Of a stretch of 64,000 nucleotides of DNA, positions 1 to 8,536 are shown piece after piece. The translations under genes and the position numbers were made by a program. How positions within the stretch are numbered: the stretch's first letter is position 1; every line of letters starts with the position of its first letter. The notes beneath the pieces were generated by a model, which worked only from the letters and a program-made list of their open reading frames with translations, did no database searches and was not told the DNA's origin. Location of the stretch: positions 1-64,000 of the forward strand of contig JARLGM010000007.1 of assembly GCA_031292755.1 (NCBI GenBank), written 5' to 3'. The DNA is from Candidatus Sulfopaludibacter sp. GTDB lineage: Bacteria; Acidobacteriota; Terriglobia; Bryobacterales; Bryobacteraceae.

Positions 1-879
1 CTGGTGGGCTTCGCGCTGGGCACGGAAACGCTGGGCTCTATCGTCTCGCCGAGCGGCGTCTGCGGCACCGCCGGCCTGCGTCCCACTTACGGCAGGGTCA
101 GCCGACACGGCGCCATGGCGCTGAGTTGGACGATGGACAAGATCGGCCCCATCTGCCGCGGCGTGGAAGACCTAGCCATCGTGCTGAACGCGATTTACGG
201 ACCGGACGGGCACGACCGCACCGTGGGCGCGGACCCTTTCCACTTCGAGCCGCGCAAGCCGCTCGGCAGCATGAAAATCGGCGTTTACCAGAAGGGGTTC
301 GACGCCACCCAGGGATTCGGGGGGCGGGGCAATCCGCAAGCCGCCGAAGAGCGCAAGAAGGTGTATACGCAGGCCCTGGAGGATCTCAAGAAGGCAGGGG
401 TGAACATGACACCGGTAGATTACGACGAAGGATTCACCGGCATGCGCTTCCTGTTGGAGGCAGAAGGCGCGGCGGCCTTCGACGATATCACGCGCGACGG
501 CCAGGTGCGCACGTTGAACGGGCAATCCGCCAACGATTGGCCCAACACCTTCCGCAGTTCGCGCATCATTCCGGCGGTGGAGTACATCCGCGCGCAGCGA
601 GCGCGTACGCTGCTCATCGAGAAGTTCGAAAAGTTCATGGCGGATTGGGACGCGATCGTGATTCCACCCGGGTCTTTCCTCACCACCACCAATCTCACCG
701 GCAACCCCGAAGTGGTGGCGAAGTGCGGATTTGTGAAAGGGCAGAACGGCAACGATCAGCCGCTGACCATCGGTTTTCTGGGCAGGATTTACGATGAGGG
801 TTCTCCGCTGCGGGTGGCCCTGGCTTATGAGCAGGCCACCGACTGGCATACCAAGCATCCAACCAACCTGGGGGTATAA
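1..879 (+). CDS. Amidase signature family enzyme, C-terminal part (5' end outside the window)
   Basis: The first base of the window is already inside this gene. The visible 292 codons begin in the amidase signature: a G-T-E-T-L-G-S-I stretch holding the acylated nucleophile Ser, followed by CGTAGLRPTYGRVSR. The catalytic Lys and cis-Ser expected further N-terminal are not in the window. Amidase signature enzymes hydrolyse amide bonds through a Ser-cisSer-Lys triad; GatA is the best-known member. The long insertions and the lack of gatB or gatC here make a stand-alone amidase more likely than GatA. The stop is one base before the GTG of the M24 peptidase, so the two are probably co-transcribed. 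Family membership is firm; the substrate cannot be told. Confidence 0.9.
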   Translation: MVGFALGTETLGSIVSPSGVCGTAGLRPTYGRVSRHGAMALSWTMDKIGPICRGVEDLAIVLNAIYGPDGHDRTVGADPFHFEPRKPLGSMKIGVYQKGFDATQGFGGRGNPQAAEERKKVYTQALEDLKKAGVNMTPVDYDEGFTGMRFLLEAEGAAAFDDITRDGQVRTLNGQSANDWPNTFRSSRIIPAVEYIRAQRARTLLIEKFEKFMADWDAIVIPPGSFLTTTNLTGNPEVVAKCGFVKGQNGNDQPLTIGFLGRIYDEGSPLRVALAYEQATDWHTKHPTNLGV

Positions 880-880
880 C

Positions 881-2113
881 GTGCGAATCCACCGGCGAGC
901 ATTTCTGGGCATGGCCGCGGCCGCTCCATTGGCCCGCGCCCAGCGGGGACAAGGCGGGCAGCAATACCCGGTGCCCGACGTCATCAAGAAACTGGCGCCG
1001 ATGACGGGCGGTGTCCAGCCGATCGCTCCGGAAGAGCGGCGGGCGCGCATCGAAAAGGCGCAATCGCTGATGCGCGAACACAAAATGGGCGGGCTGGTGC
1101 TGGAGAGCGGCACCAGCATGTTCTACTTCACGGGCACGCGCGGGACCGCCGGCGACATGGCGGTGCTGCCCGCGAAGGGGGATCTAGCGTGGGTGGTTCC
1201 CGAATCCAACGCCGGACGCTCGAACGGCGACGTGCGCACCTGGGGGGAAGGCGGGAATCCCTATCAAAAGGTGGTGCAGGCGCTGAAGGATCGCAACGCC
1301 GGCGGCGCTGTTGCCCTGGAAGAGCGCGTGCGTTTCGCCGTGTTCGACGGGTTGCGCAAGCAGGCGCCGGCGATGGAACTGGTCAGCGGCGACCCGGTGA
1401 CGGTGGGCTGCCGGGTGATCAAATCGCCCGCCGAGATCGCCCTGATGCAGCGCGCCAACGATATCACCATCGCTGCATACAAAGCGGCACTGTCCACCCT
1501 TTATGACGGCATGGACCAGCGCGAACTCAACGCTTACATCGATGCGGCCTATGCGGCGCTGGGTGCACGCGGCGATGCCATGGTGATCTTCGGTAAGTAC
1601 ACCGCCTTCCCGCACGGCAGCATTCAGCCGCAGAAGCTGAAGGAAGGCGACCTGGTTCTGGTGGACGACGGCTGCACCGTGGAAGGCTACCAGAGCGACA
1701 TCACCCGCACGGTGATTTTCGGCAAGCCGAGCATGCGCCAGCGGCAGGTATGGGACCTGGAGAGGAAGGCGCAGGACGCCGCCCTGACCGCCGCGAAGGT
1801 GGGGGCCACCTGCGAGTCCGTCGACGCGGCCGCGCGCAAGGTCATCACCGACGCCGGCTTCGGTCCGGGATACAAAGTGCCGGGCCTGCCCCACCGCACC
1901 GGTCACGGCATTGGCCTGGATGGGCATGAGTGGACTTACCTGGTGAAAGGCAATAAGACCAAACTCCAGCCGGGAATGTGCTTCAGCAACGAACCCACGA
2001 TATCCATCTACGGGGAATTTGGCGTCCGCCTGGAAGATTGCATGTATATCACAGAATCCGGTGCGCGCATGTTTACGAAGCAGAGTCCGGCCATCGATCG
2101 GCCCATTGGGTAA
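881..2113 (+). CDS. M24 family metallopeptidase (Xaa-Pro aminopeptidase-like), exported
   Basis: A 410-residue protein. The GTG at 881 is preferred because it opens a Tat-like leader (RIHRRAFLGMAAAAPLARA), lies just after GGGGG at 870-874, and follows the amidase stop by one base; an upstream ATG at 794 would overlap the amidase. An N-terminal creatinase-type domain (about residues 50-190) is followed by the pita-bread domain with all metal ligands visible: Asp in VDDGCTVEGYQSD (two Asp), His in TGHGIGLDGHE, Glu in NEPTISIYGEFG and Glu in GVRLED. The family removes N-terminal residues before proline or cleaves related substrates with two divalent metals. The leader suggests periplasmic action. 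Neighbours are an amidase and a truncated M24 paralogue. Confidence 0.9.
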   Translation: MRIHRRAFLGMAAAAPLARAQRGQGGQQYPVPDVIKKLAPMTGGVQPIAPEERRARIEKAQSLMREHKMGGLVLESGTSMFYFTGTRGTAGDMAVLPAKGDLAWVVPESNAGRSNGDVRTWGEGGNPYQKVVQALKDRNAGGAVALEERVRFAVFDGLRKQAPAMELVSGDPVTVGCRVIKSPAEIALMQRANDITIAAYKAALSTLYDGMDQRELNAYIDAAYAALGARGDAMVIFGKYTAFPHGSIQPQKLKEGDLVLVDDGCTVEGYQSDITRTVIFGKPSMRQRQVWDLERKAQDAALTAAKVGATCESVDAAARKVITDAGFGPGYKVPGLPHRTGHGIGLDGHEWTYLVKGNKTKLQPGMCFSNEPTISIYGEFGVRLEDCMYITESGARMFTKQSPAIDRPIG

Positions 2114-2119
2114 GCACCT

Positions 2120-2560
2120 ATGCCACAGACAACCGAAGCCACATTTCGTGAGCGGATCGCCAAGCTACAGGAAGCCATGAAGGAGTTCGGCCTGCAGGCC
2201 GTGGTGCTGGAACCCGGTCCGGCCATGCTGTATCTGACCGGCGTGCGCTGGGGGAAAAGTGAGCGCACCTTCGCGGTGGTGCTGCCCCTGAACGGCGAGC
2301 CGGTCTGGGTGCTGCCGGGGTTCGAGGAGGCGCGGGCGCGCGAGTTGATCCATGTGGGGACGGACATCCGGATCTGGCAGGAAGACGAAAGCCCGTATGA
2401 ACGGATCGTACAGGGGCTGAAGGATCGCGGTGTCACCGGCAAGGTCGGAATCGACGAAGCGGCCCGATTTTTTGTATTCGACGGCATCCGGAAACTGGCG
2501 CCCAAGCTGGATTATGTTCCAGCCACGCAGGTATTGAAGTCGGCCGGCGCACAGCGCTAA
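2120..2560 (+). CDS. Truncated M24 peptidase paralogue: N-terminal creatinase-like domain only
   Basis: A 146-residue frame starting 6 bp after the preceding M24 gene. It matches the creatinase/prolidase N-terminal domain (for example MLYLTGVRWGKSERTFAVVLP and KVGIDEAARFFVFDGIRKL) and then stops with TAA exactly where M24 proteins pass into the catalytic domain; the full-length neighbour continues there with a CRVIKSPAEIALMQ segment. No metal ligands are present, so it cannot be a peptidase alone. No catalytic domain can be recognised in the 239 bp downstream. It has no signal peptide, unlike its neighbour. It may be a decayed duplicate or a stand-alone dimerisation/regulatory domain; I favour decay. 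The stop is TAA, so selenocysteine read-through is not involved. Confidence 0.75.
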   Translation: MPQTTEATFRERIAKLQEAMKEFGLQAVVLEPGPAMLYLTGVRWGKSERTFAVVLPLNGEPVWVLPGFEEARARELIHVGTDIRIWQEDESPYERIVQGLKDRGVTGKVGIDEAARFFVFDGIRKLAPKLDYVPATQVLKSAGAQR

Positions 2561-2643
2561 TCGATAAGTCGTAAATTTCCTCTCCTGCCAACGTTACCCA
2601 GGTTGGTATCTATCCCTATTTGCATCTATGAGCTACCAAAATT

Positions 2644-2655
2644 GGAAGCGCTTTC
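2644..2655. promoter_or_regulatory. LacI-type operator-like palindrome upstream of the first Oar-like receptor
   Basis: GGAAGCGCTTTC has a perfect AAGCGCTT core, the usual half-site arrangement (AAnCGnTT) of LacI/GalR-family operators. It lies about 60 bp upstream of the -35 box of the receptor gene at 2800. No LacI-type gene is in the window, so the regulator is unknown. The surrounding 2561-2799 gap holds no gene. Confidence 0.35.
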
Positions 2656-2711
2656 TATGATTTACCACCACTGGTAGGTTGGAGTTTATCGTTCCCATCA
2701 AAGATTTTCGC

Positions 2712-2740
2712 TTGTCTCACGGACCCGAATGACATAGAAT
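2712..2740 (+). promoter_or_regulatory. Probable sigma-70 promoter of the first Oar-like receptor
   Basis: TTGTCT (2712-2717) and TAGAAT (2735-2740) are separated by 17 bp. The -10 box ends 59 bp before the ATG at 2800, which leaves a conventional leader. The prediction comes from sequence pattern alone. Confidence 0.5.
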
Positions 2741-2799
2741 TCATCAAAACAGAACACAATTTAGAGGCGTTTAAAAACCAAGAAGGGGTTCCAGACCAG

Positions 2800-5700
2800 A
2801 TGAAGCGATTTCTCATTGCGATGCTGCTCGCCGCCGCATCCATGTTTGCGCAGGTTAACGTAACTGCGGTAACCGGCTTAGTTACCGATCCAAGTGGAGC
2901 GGCAGTGCCAGCCGCAACGGTGGAAGCCTTGGCTATGTCAACGAGCCAGGTTGTTCGCACCACCACCAACGAAAAAGGCGAATACACAATTCCGTCCCTG
3001 CCGGCCGGAACTTACAAGATCACCGTTTCCAAGGACGGGTTCCGGACGGGAGCAGTGCAAAATGTGGAGCTGATTGTCGGCGTTCCGGGCACTGTCAACG
3101 TGAAGCTCGAAATTGGACAGGCTACCGAAACCGTGGAGGTGACCGCGGGTGCCGAAGTGGTTCAGGCGACTACGGCCGACGTCAGCACCAACCTGACCGG
3201 GCGGCAGTTGACCGATCTGCCCTTTGCCACGCGCAATGCCATCGAGTTGCTGGTGGATGTGCCCGGCACCTCCACACCGACCACGCCGCGCAGTTCGTCG
3301 GTGAACGGTCTGCCCAAAGGCGCATTGAACGTCACCATCGACGGCATGAACACGCAGGACAACATGCTGAAGAGCAGCGACGGGTACTTCAGCTACATCA
3401 TGCCTTCGATCGACTCACTGGAAGAAGTCACCATGAGCACGTCGGCTGTCGGCGTAGACAGCACCTCGCAGGGCGGGGCGCAGATTAAATTCGTCACGCG
3501 CTCTGGCACCAACCAGTGGCATGGCGGCGGCTTTTGGCAGGATCGCAATACGGCCTTCAACGCCAACTACTTTTACAACCAGCAGGCCGGTCTGCCGCGC
3601 GACATCATCAAATTGAACCAGGAAGGCGGGCACATCGGCGGCCCCATCAAGAAGAACAAGCTTTTCTTCTTCGGCAACGTGGAAGTCTACCGCTTCCCCG
3701 GCACGAACCTCTATAGCCGTACGTATCTGACGCCTTCCGCCTCCAGCGGCATTTTCACGTATGCGAACGGCGCCGGACAGCAGCAGCAGGTCAACATGCT
3801 GCAACTCGCGCAAGGCGTGAATGGCAACCTGCCGTCGAGCGTTCGGCCCTATCCCACGTCCGCCGACCCCCGATTGGCGAAGACCTACGGGTTGATGCAG
3901 CAGTTGGGCGCCAACGGCATCGTCAAAAACAATCAGTCGGCCAGCGATTACAACACGCTGACCACCAGCTATCAGCCCACGGGAACCGATTCGCGCGACT
4001 TTTTCACTTCCCGCATCGATTACAACATCTCGCAGAAAAACACCTTCTCATTCGTCTACAACTACGATTGGTACGCCTCGGTCCCCGACTTCCTGAACGG
4101 CATCGTTCCGGATTTTCCGGGTTCCGGCACGGTGCTTTTCTCGCCGGTCAGCACCGGCCAGCGCAGCAATCGTTTCGACGGCACGGTTTCTCTCCGTTCC
4201 GCTCTGAGCCCTACGCTGACCAATGAATTCCGCGCGGGCCTGAATGGCGGCACGGTACTCTTCTTTGACTTGGTTTCGCCCGGTATGTTCTCGCCGTGGG
4301 GCGGCTTCGTGCCCAGCTTTGCCAATCCGGGAACGGGCCTTTCCGGCGTGGCCACGACGTCCGGACCGCAGCGCCGCAACGCGCCGGTGAAGAATTTCGG
4401 CGACACCGTCTCCTGGGTGAAAGGAACCCACCAGTTCAGCTTCGGCGGCAACTGGGACCAGATCAATGTCTACCAGCAGATTGAAGGCTCCGCTCTATTT
4501 CCCGGCATTAGTTTCGGGATTGCCAGCGGCGACCCCATCACCACCGGCAGCACCAACATGTTCACCACGGCGAACTTTCCGGGCGCCAACACTACGCAGT
4601 TGAGCCAAGCCGCCAATCTTTATGCCGATGTAACGGGCCGCGTATCCAACATCAGCCAGCAACTGGCTCTCAGCGAGGCTACGCACCAGTACAGCGCCGC
4701 CGCACCGATTGACCGCGACCAGATTCGGGAGTTCGGCCTGTTTGCCCAGGATCAATGGCGCGCCATGACGAACCTGACCATCACGCTGGGTCTGCGCGTG
4801 GAAAAGCAAGGCGCGCTCCAGAACCTGAATGGTCTTTACAGCAATGTTTCCTATGCCGGGCTGTTTGGCGTATCCGGCCCCGGGAACCTGTTCAACCCGG
4901 GCGCACTCAATGGCTCCGCGCCGGTCTATACGCAGCTCAACGGCAGCAACTCATACAATCCGCCTCCGGTGTGGGCGCCTTCGGTGGGCCTGGCTTACGA
5001 GTTGCCCGCGGCGGAGGGTGTGCTCGGCTGGTTGACCGGACACCACAGCGGTGCTTCGGTGTTCCGCGCCGGTTACTCGCTGGCCACGGTACGCGAGGGA
5101 ATGAACGTCTTTACGTCCCTCTACGGTGGCAATCAGGGCCTCACGGTAGACGATTCGGTGAGTCCCACGACTTATCCCGCGATCTTTGGCGCGCCGGGAA
5201 GCGTGTCATTCGGCGACCCAACTCTGCCGTCGCGGACATCCACCATCAGCCCCACGCCCAGCTACCCGATTCCTTCCTGCTCCGGCTGCAGCGTCAGCGG
5301 GGTGGATCCGAATCTCAAAATGGGCTATGTGCAAAGCTGGAATTTCAGCTTCCAGCGGGAACTGGACCGCAACACCGTGGTGGACTTCCGTTACACCGGG
5401 AACCACGGCGTGGATTTGTGGCGCAGGATCAATTTGAACGAAGTCAATATCGTGAACAATGGCTTTCTGACCGAGTTCCAGGCCGCTCAGAACAACCTGG
5501 CGATCGCTCGCGGGGGGAACATCAATCAGAATACCGGCGTGACGAACTTCGGGAATCAGGGACTGCCCGGCCAGCAGGCCATTCCGATCATCCAGACTGC
5601 TATCGGTAACACCACCGATGCCACCACGGCCGGGTATCTGCAGTTGGGTCAGGCTGGGTCGTCCGCCAACTCAATCGCCACGAACGCGGCCCGCATGGCC

Positions 5701-6690
5701 GCCCTGACAAAAGTGAATTATCCGATCAATATGTTCCAGGTCAACCCGCTCAATGGCGGCGCGGCCAATCTGCTGACCAACGACGGCTTCTCGAATTTCA
5801 ACGCTTTCCAGGTGGAAGTCCGGCGCCGTCTGGCAGGTGGCTTTACGATCAATGGGAGCTATCAGTTTGCCAAGGCTTTGCAGGAGGGCGAACCATCCAG
5901 CAGCATCGATCTCTCGTCGCCCACCACACTGCGCAACCTGGGTCTGGACCGGACGCCTTCGAGCTTCGACATCCGTCATGACATCAAGTTCAACTGGATC
6001 TACGAATTGCCATTTGGTCCTGGCCGCGCGTTCGGCGCCAGTACCCGCAACCCGTTCGTCAAGAGAATGATCGGCGGATGGCAGATTTCCGGCGTGGTCC
6101 GGCTGCAATCCGGGACGCCGAATTTCTTTGGCGGCCTGGATTCGTTCAACAACAACTCGTCGGGCGTGATCATGCACAACATGAACGCCTCGCAATTCCA
6201 GTCGATGGTCGGCGTCTATAAGACCAGCTACCCGAGCGCCAACGGTGGATTGATCTACTACCTGCCACCGCCCTCGCAGGCGCCGAATGGAGCCTACTTC
6301 GCCACGCTAAACAGCGCCAACAACACCAACGTAATCACTAACACGATGGCGGCGTTCAACGAGGGCGGTTTGACCCCCGCTCAAGTGAACCCGAGCGCAC
6401 CGTACATTGGCCCGGCTCCCGCGGGCCAGATGGGTTGGAACGGGTATTACTATCTGCCCTGGCAGCGGCATTTCGACTTGAGTCTGCAGAAGAACACCCG
6501 GCTTACCGAAAGGATCGAGCTGCAAATCGGCGCTCATGCGCTGGATTTGCTGAACGTGACCAACTTCCTGCCGGGCGGCAATACCACGGCAACCACCTTC
6601 GGCCAGATTACCTCGGCCTACCGTGATATTTCCGGCACGGTGGATCCGGGCTCGCGCATCATTGAATTTGTTGTGCGGCTCAACTTCTAA
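2800..6690 (+). CDS. Oar-like TonB-dependent receptor with carboxypeptidase regulatory-like domain
   Basis: A 1296-residue outer-membrane protein. A Sec signal peptide (MKRFLIAMLLAAASMFAQ) is followed by a carboxypeptidase-regulatory fold (about residues 22-105, with VTGLVTDPSGAAVPAATV), a plug-like region (about 115-240, SSVNGLPKGALNVTIDGMNT) and a long beta-barrel rich in aromatic/Asn/Thr strands that ends in IIEFVVRLNF, a typical outer-membrane C-terminus with terminal Phe. This architecture matches the Oar/TonB-dependent receptor group greatly expanded in soil acidobacteria, thought to import oligomeric substrates. A promoter and a LacI-like operator lie upstream and a terminator follows at 6713. 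It is more diverged from the two receptors at 38694 and 43010 than those are from each other. Confidence 0.9.
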   Translation: MKRFLIAMLLAAASMFAQVNVTAVTGLVTDPSGAAVPAATVEALAMSTSQVVRTTTNEKGEYTIPSLPAGTYKITVSKDGFRTGAVQNVELIVGVPGTVNVKLEIGQATETVEVTAGAEVVQATTADVSTNLTGRQLTDLPFATRNAIELLVDVPGTSTPTTPRSSSVNGLPKGALNVTIDGMNTQDNMLKSSDGYFSYIMPSIDSLEEVTMSTSAVGVDSTSQGGAQIKFVTRSGTNQWHGGGFWQDRNTAFNANYFYNQQAGLPRDIIKLNQEGGHIGGPIKKNKLFFFGNVEVYRFPGTNLYSRTYLTPSASSGIFTYANGAGQQQQVNMLQLAQGVNGNLPSSVRPYPTSADPRLAKTYGLMQQLGANGIVKNNQSASDYNTLTTSYQPTGTDSRDFFTSRIDYNISQKNTFSFVYNYDWYASVPDFLNGIVPDFPGSGTVLFSPVSTGQRSNRFDGTVSLRSALSPTLTNEFRAGLNGGTVLFFDLVSPGMFSPWGGFVPSFANPGTGLSGVATTSGPQRRNAPVKNFGDTVSWVKGTHQFSFGGNWDQINVYQQIEGSALFPGISFGIASGDPITTGSTNMFTTANFPGANTTQLSQAANLYADVTGRVSNISQQLALSEATHQYSAAAPIDRDQIREFGLFAQDQWRAMTNLTITLGLRVEKQGALQNLNGLYSNVSYAGLFGVSGPGNLFNPGALNGSAPVYTQLNGSNSYNPPPVWAPSVGLAYELPAAEGVLGWLTGHHSGASVFRAGYSLATVREGMNVFTSLYGGNQGLTVDDSVSPTTYPAIFGAPGSVSFGDPTLPSRTSTISPTPSYPIPSCSGCSVSGVDPNLKMGYVQSWNFSFQRELDRNTVVDFRYTGNHGVDLWRRINLNEVNIVNNGFLTEFQAAQNNLAIARGGNINQNTGVTNFGNQGLPGQQAIPIIQTAIGNTTDATTAGYLQLGQAGSSANSIATNAARMAALTKVNYPINMFQVNPLNGGAANLLTNDGFSNFNAFQVEVRRRLAGGFTINGSYQFAKALQEGEPSSSIDLSSPTTLRNLGLDRTPSSFDIRHDIKFNWIYELPFGPGRAFGASTRNPFVKRMIGGWQISGVVRLQSGTPNFFGGLDSFNNNSSGVIMHNMNASQFQSMVGVYKTSYPSANGGLIYYLPPPSQAPNGAYFATLNSANNTNVITNTMAAFNEGGLTPAQVNPSAPYIGPAPAGQMGWNGYYYLPWQRHFDLSLQKNTRLTERIELQIGAHALDLLNVTNFLPGGNTTATTFGQITSAYRDISGTVDPGSRIIEFVVRLNF

Positions 6691-6712
6691 CGCAGTACAG
6701 GTCCCAAATTCG

Positions 6713-6747
6713 CCGCCGGTCGAACCTCGTGTTCGGCCGGCGGTTTT
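6713..6747 (+). terminator. Rho-independent terminator after the first Oar-like receptor
   Basis: The arms at 6713-6725 and 6731-6743 pair over 13 positions (one G-U) around a 5-nt loop and are followed by TTTT. It lies 22 bp after the receptor stop and before the start of the next gene. Confidence 0.75.
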
Positions 6748-6775
6748 CCATTGGGACGACCCTGGGAGAATCACC

Positions 6776-8536
6776 ATGATGACCATTGACCGGCGCAGTT
6801 TTCTTGCCAGCCTTGCCGGTTCCGTCTTTGCCGGAGAAGCTGTTTCCGCGGCAGCCTCACCCGCCACACAGCAGGCCGGCGCATGCTGGCTGGATGTGGC
6901 GGCGCCCTTCGTAGTAGTGGACCCGGCCCAACAACTCTCTACCGAACTGCTGCTCACCGCCACCTGTTTTCCGGGCATCGACGGCTATAAGAATTCTCAC
7001 TACGCCACCGAATACCAGATTCTGCTGTTCGATGCTTCGGGCAAAGAGATCAAGCTGGACAACGACGGCCGGCTCTCGATTCCCGCCTTGCGTCCCACGC
7101 TGCTCAGCATGAAGGAACTCTCCGGCCGCGACGCCTTCGTGGGTGGGGCCAAAGTGCGCGTAGCACCTTCTCCGCACCAGGTGCCACGGGCGGGCGACCT
7201 GTTCAGCGCCGGCTTCGTGCGCTGGAACCTGCCTGACAATTTCGATAACGTACACGCCCATCCGGCGCCGCCGCAGCAGGTGATCGGCCGTTTCAACTAC
7301 TCCATGCCGTTCCCGCCGATGAGCGAATACCATTGCGCCTTCGCCCTGTTCAATCCCAACGAAGAGGAATCGTACGGCACGGTGCGCGTGGTGGACTGCA
7401 TGGGCCGCACTGCCGTGGAGCGCAAATTCAACCTGCCTCCTCACCGCACCACCCTGTATACCTTGGCCGACCTGAAGCCCGCAGATACAGCGGGCGAGGC
7501 GCTGGCCATCCAGCCCCTGATACAGGACAAACTGAAAGACGGCGGCGTGGTGGTGGTGCGCAACGAAAGCGAGCGCGTGCCCTTCGCCTATACCCTCATG
7601 AAGGGACGGCAGGGGCGGAGCTTCGCGGTGGAGCATCCGCTGCATTTTTCCGCCGACGCTCCCATGAAGCCGGCGCGGTCCACACCGTACGGCCCGAATC
7701 GCTCCTTCCCGGCGCAGGCGCTGATCTATACGCCGATGCTGTTCAAGGGGCTGAAAATTGGCGGCGTGGAACTGGAATCGCGGGTTCATCTGAGTTCCAG
7801 CCGCTGGGTGGAAGAGGCGCTCTGGAAACTGCCCTTTGTGACCACGGAGCGGGGTGAGATTGCCTGGGTGTCCAATCGGGACGAGCAGTTTTCTTCGCGT
7901 GTGCAGCCTGCCGCGCTCACGGACCAGGGCGTGGTCCGGCTCACCGAGTTTCAGAGCTGCCGCATCGCCGCCCGCGATCTTCCGCTGCCCGACGGGTTCT
8001 CCGGCGGGTTCGGAGCGGCGTGCATTCCGAAGACTTCGCACTCGCTGAACAAAATCGAAGTGCGCGCGGTGAATTGGGGACGGGTGGCCTTTACGCACTT
8101 CCGCCCCGGCGGCGCCATCGCCAAAAGTTACCGGCAGGTGGAGGAGCGCGGACCCCTGGCCAGCGATTACATTGTTTCCGGCGCGCACGTCATCGGGTCC
8201 GGCGCGGCGCGCAAGCGGGACTGTCTGCTGGCCGTGATGAACATCGAATTCGAAGACAACTTCACCGGGACTCCGCGGTTGCAGGTCTTCGGACCCGGCG
8301 GCCTGGTGGCCGAGAAACAGCTCGGCGATTTTCCGCCGCTCGCCTGCCGCCACTTTCTGCTCTCGGAGTTGTTCCCCGGCATTCAGAGCGACCCGGCGCA
8401 TCCGTTTACGGTGCGCATGCAGGTGCCCAACGCGCTGATGATCGTGTCTGCGCTGCACCTGGATCACGAGCGGCGGGATCTCGCGCTGGAACACGGGTCG
8501 GACCGGCACTCCACGTTTCAGGATTTCAAGTGCTAG
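6776..8536 (+). CDS. Tat-exported protein of unknown function
   Basis: A 586-residue protein. The ATG at 6776 is chosen because GGGAGA at 6764-6769 is correctly spaced and it opens a twin-arginine leader (TIDRRSFLASLAGSVFAGEA). The frame is open upstream to 6623, but that part would cross the terminator. No catalytic motif is recognised. The mature part repeats short beta-rich segments (FDASGKEIKLDNDGRL; ALFNPNEEESYGTVRVVDCMG; LQVFGPGGLVAEKQLGD), suggesting several beta-sandwich modules. It overlaps the convergent antiporter gene by 11 bp. The position after an Oar-like receptor suggests a role in the cell envelope, but that is inference only. Confidence 0.8.
   Translation: MMTIDRRSFLASLAGSVFAGEAVSAAASPATQQAGACWLDVAAPFVVVDPAQQLSTELLLTATCFPGIDGYKNSHYATEYQILLFDASGKEIKLDNDGRLSIPALRPTLLSMKELSGRDAFVGGAKVRVAPSPHQVPRAGDLFSAGFVRWNLPDNFDNVHAHPAPPQQVIGRFNYSMPFPPMSEYHCAFALFNPNEEESYGTVRVVDCMGRTAVERKFNLPPHRTTLYTLADLKPADTAGEALAIQPLIQDKLKDGGVVVVRNESERVPFAYTLMKGRQGRSFAVEHPLHFSADAPMKPARSTPYGPNRSFPAQALIYTPMLFKGLKIGGVELESRVHLSSSRWVEEALWKLPFVTTERGEIAWVSNRDEQFSSRVQPAALTDQGVVRLTEFQSCRIAARDLPLPDGFSGGFGAACIPKTSHSLNKIEVRAVNWGRVAFTHFRPGGAIAKSYRQVEERGPLASDYIVSGAHVIGSGAARKRDCLLAVMNIEFEDNFTGTPRLQVFGPGGLVAEKQLGDFPPLACRHFLLSELFPGIQSDPAHPFTVRMQVPNALMIVSALHLDHERRDLALEHGSDRHSTFQDFKC

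Noticed and set aside
2552-2560. Possible selenocysteine read-through at the end of the short M24 gene
   Set aside because: The stop is TAA and no M24 catalytic sequence follows in any frame.
6857-8509. 550-codon minus-strand frame opposite the Tat-exported protein
   Set aside because: Arg/His/Gln-rich with no motif; the plus strand has a Tat leader, ribosome site and terminator context.
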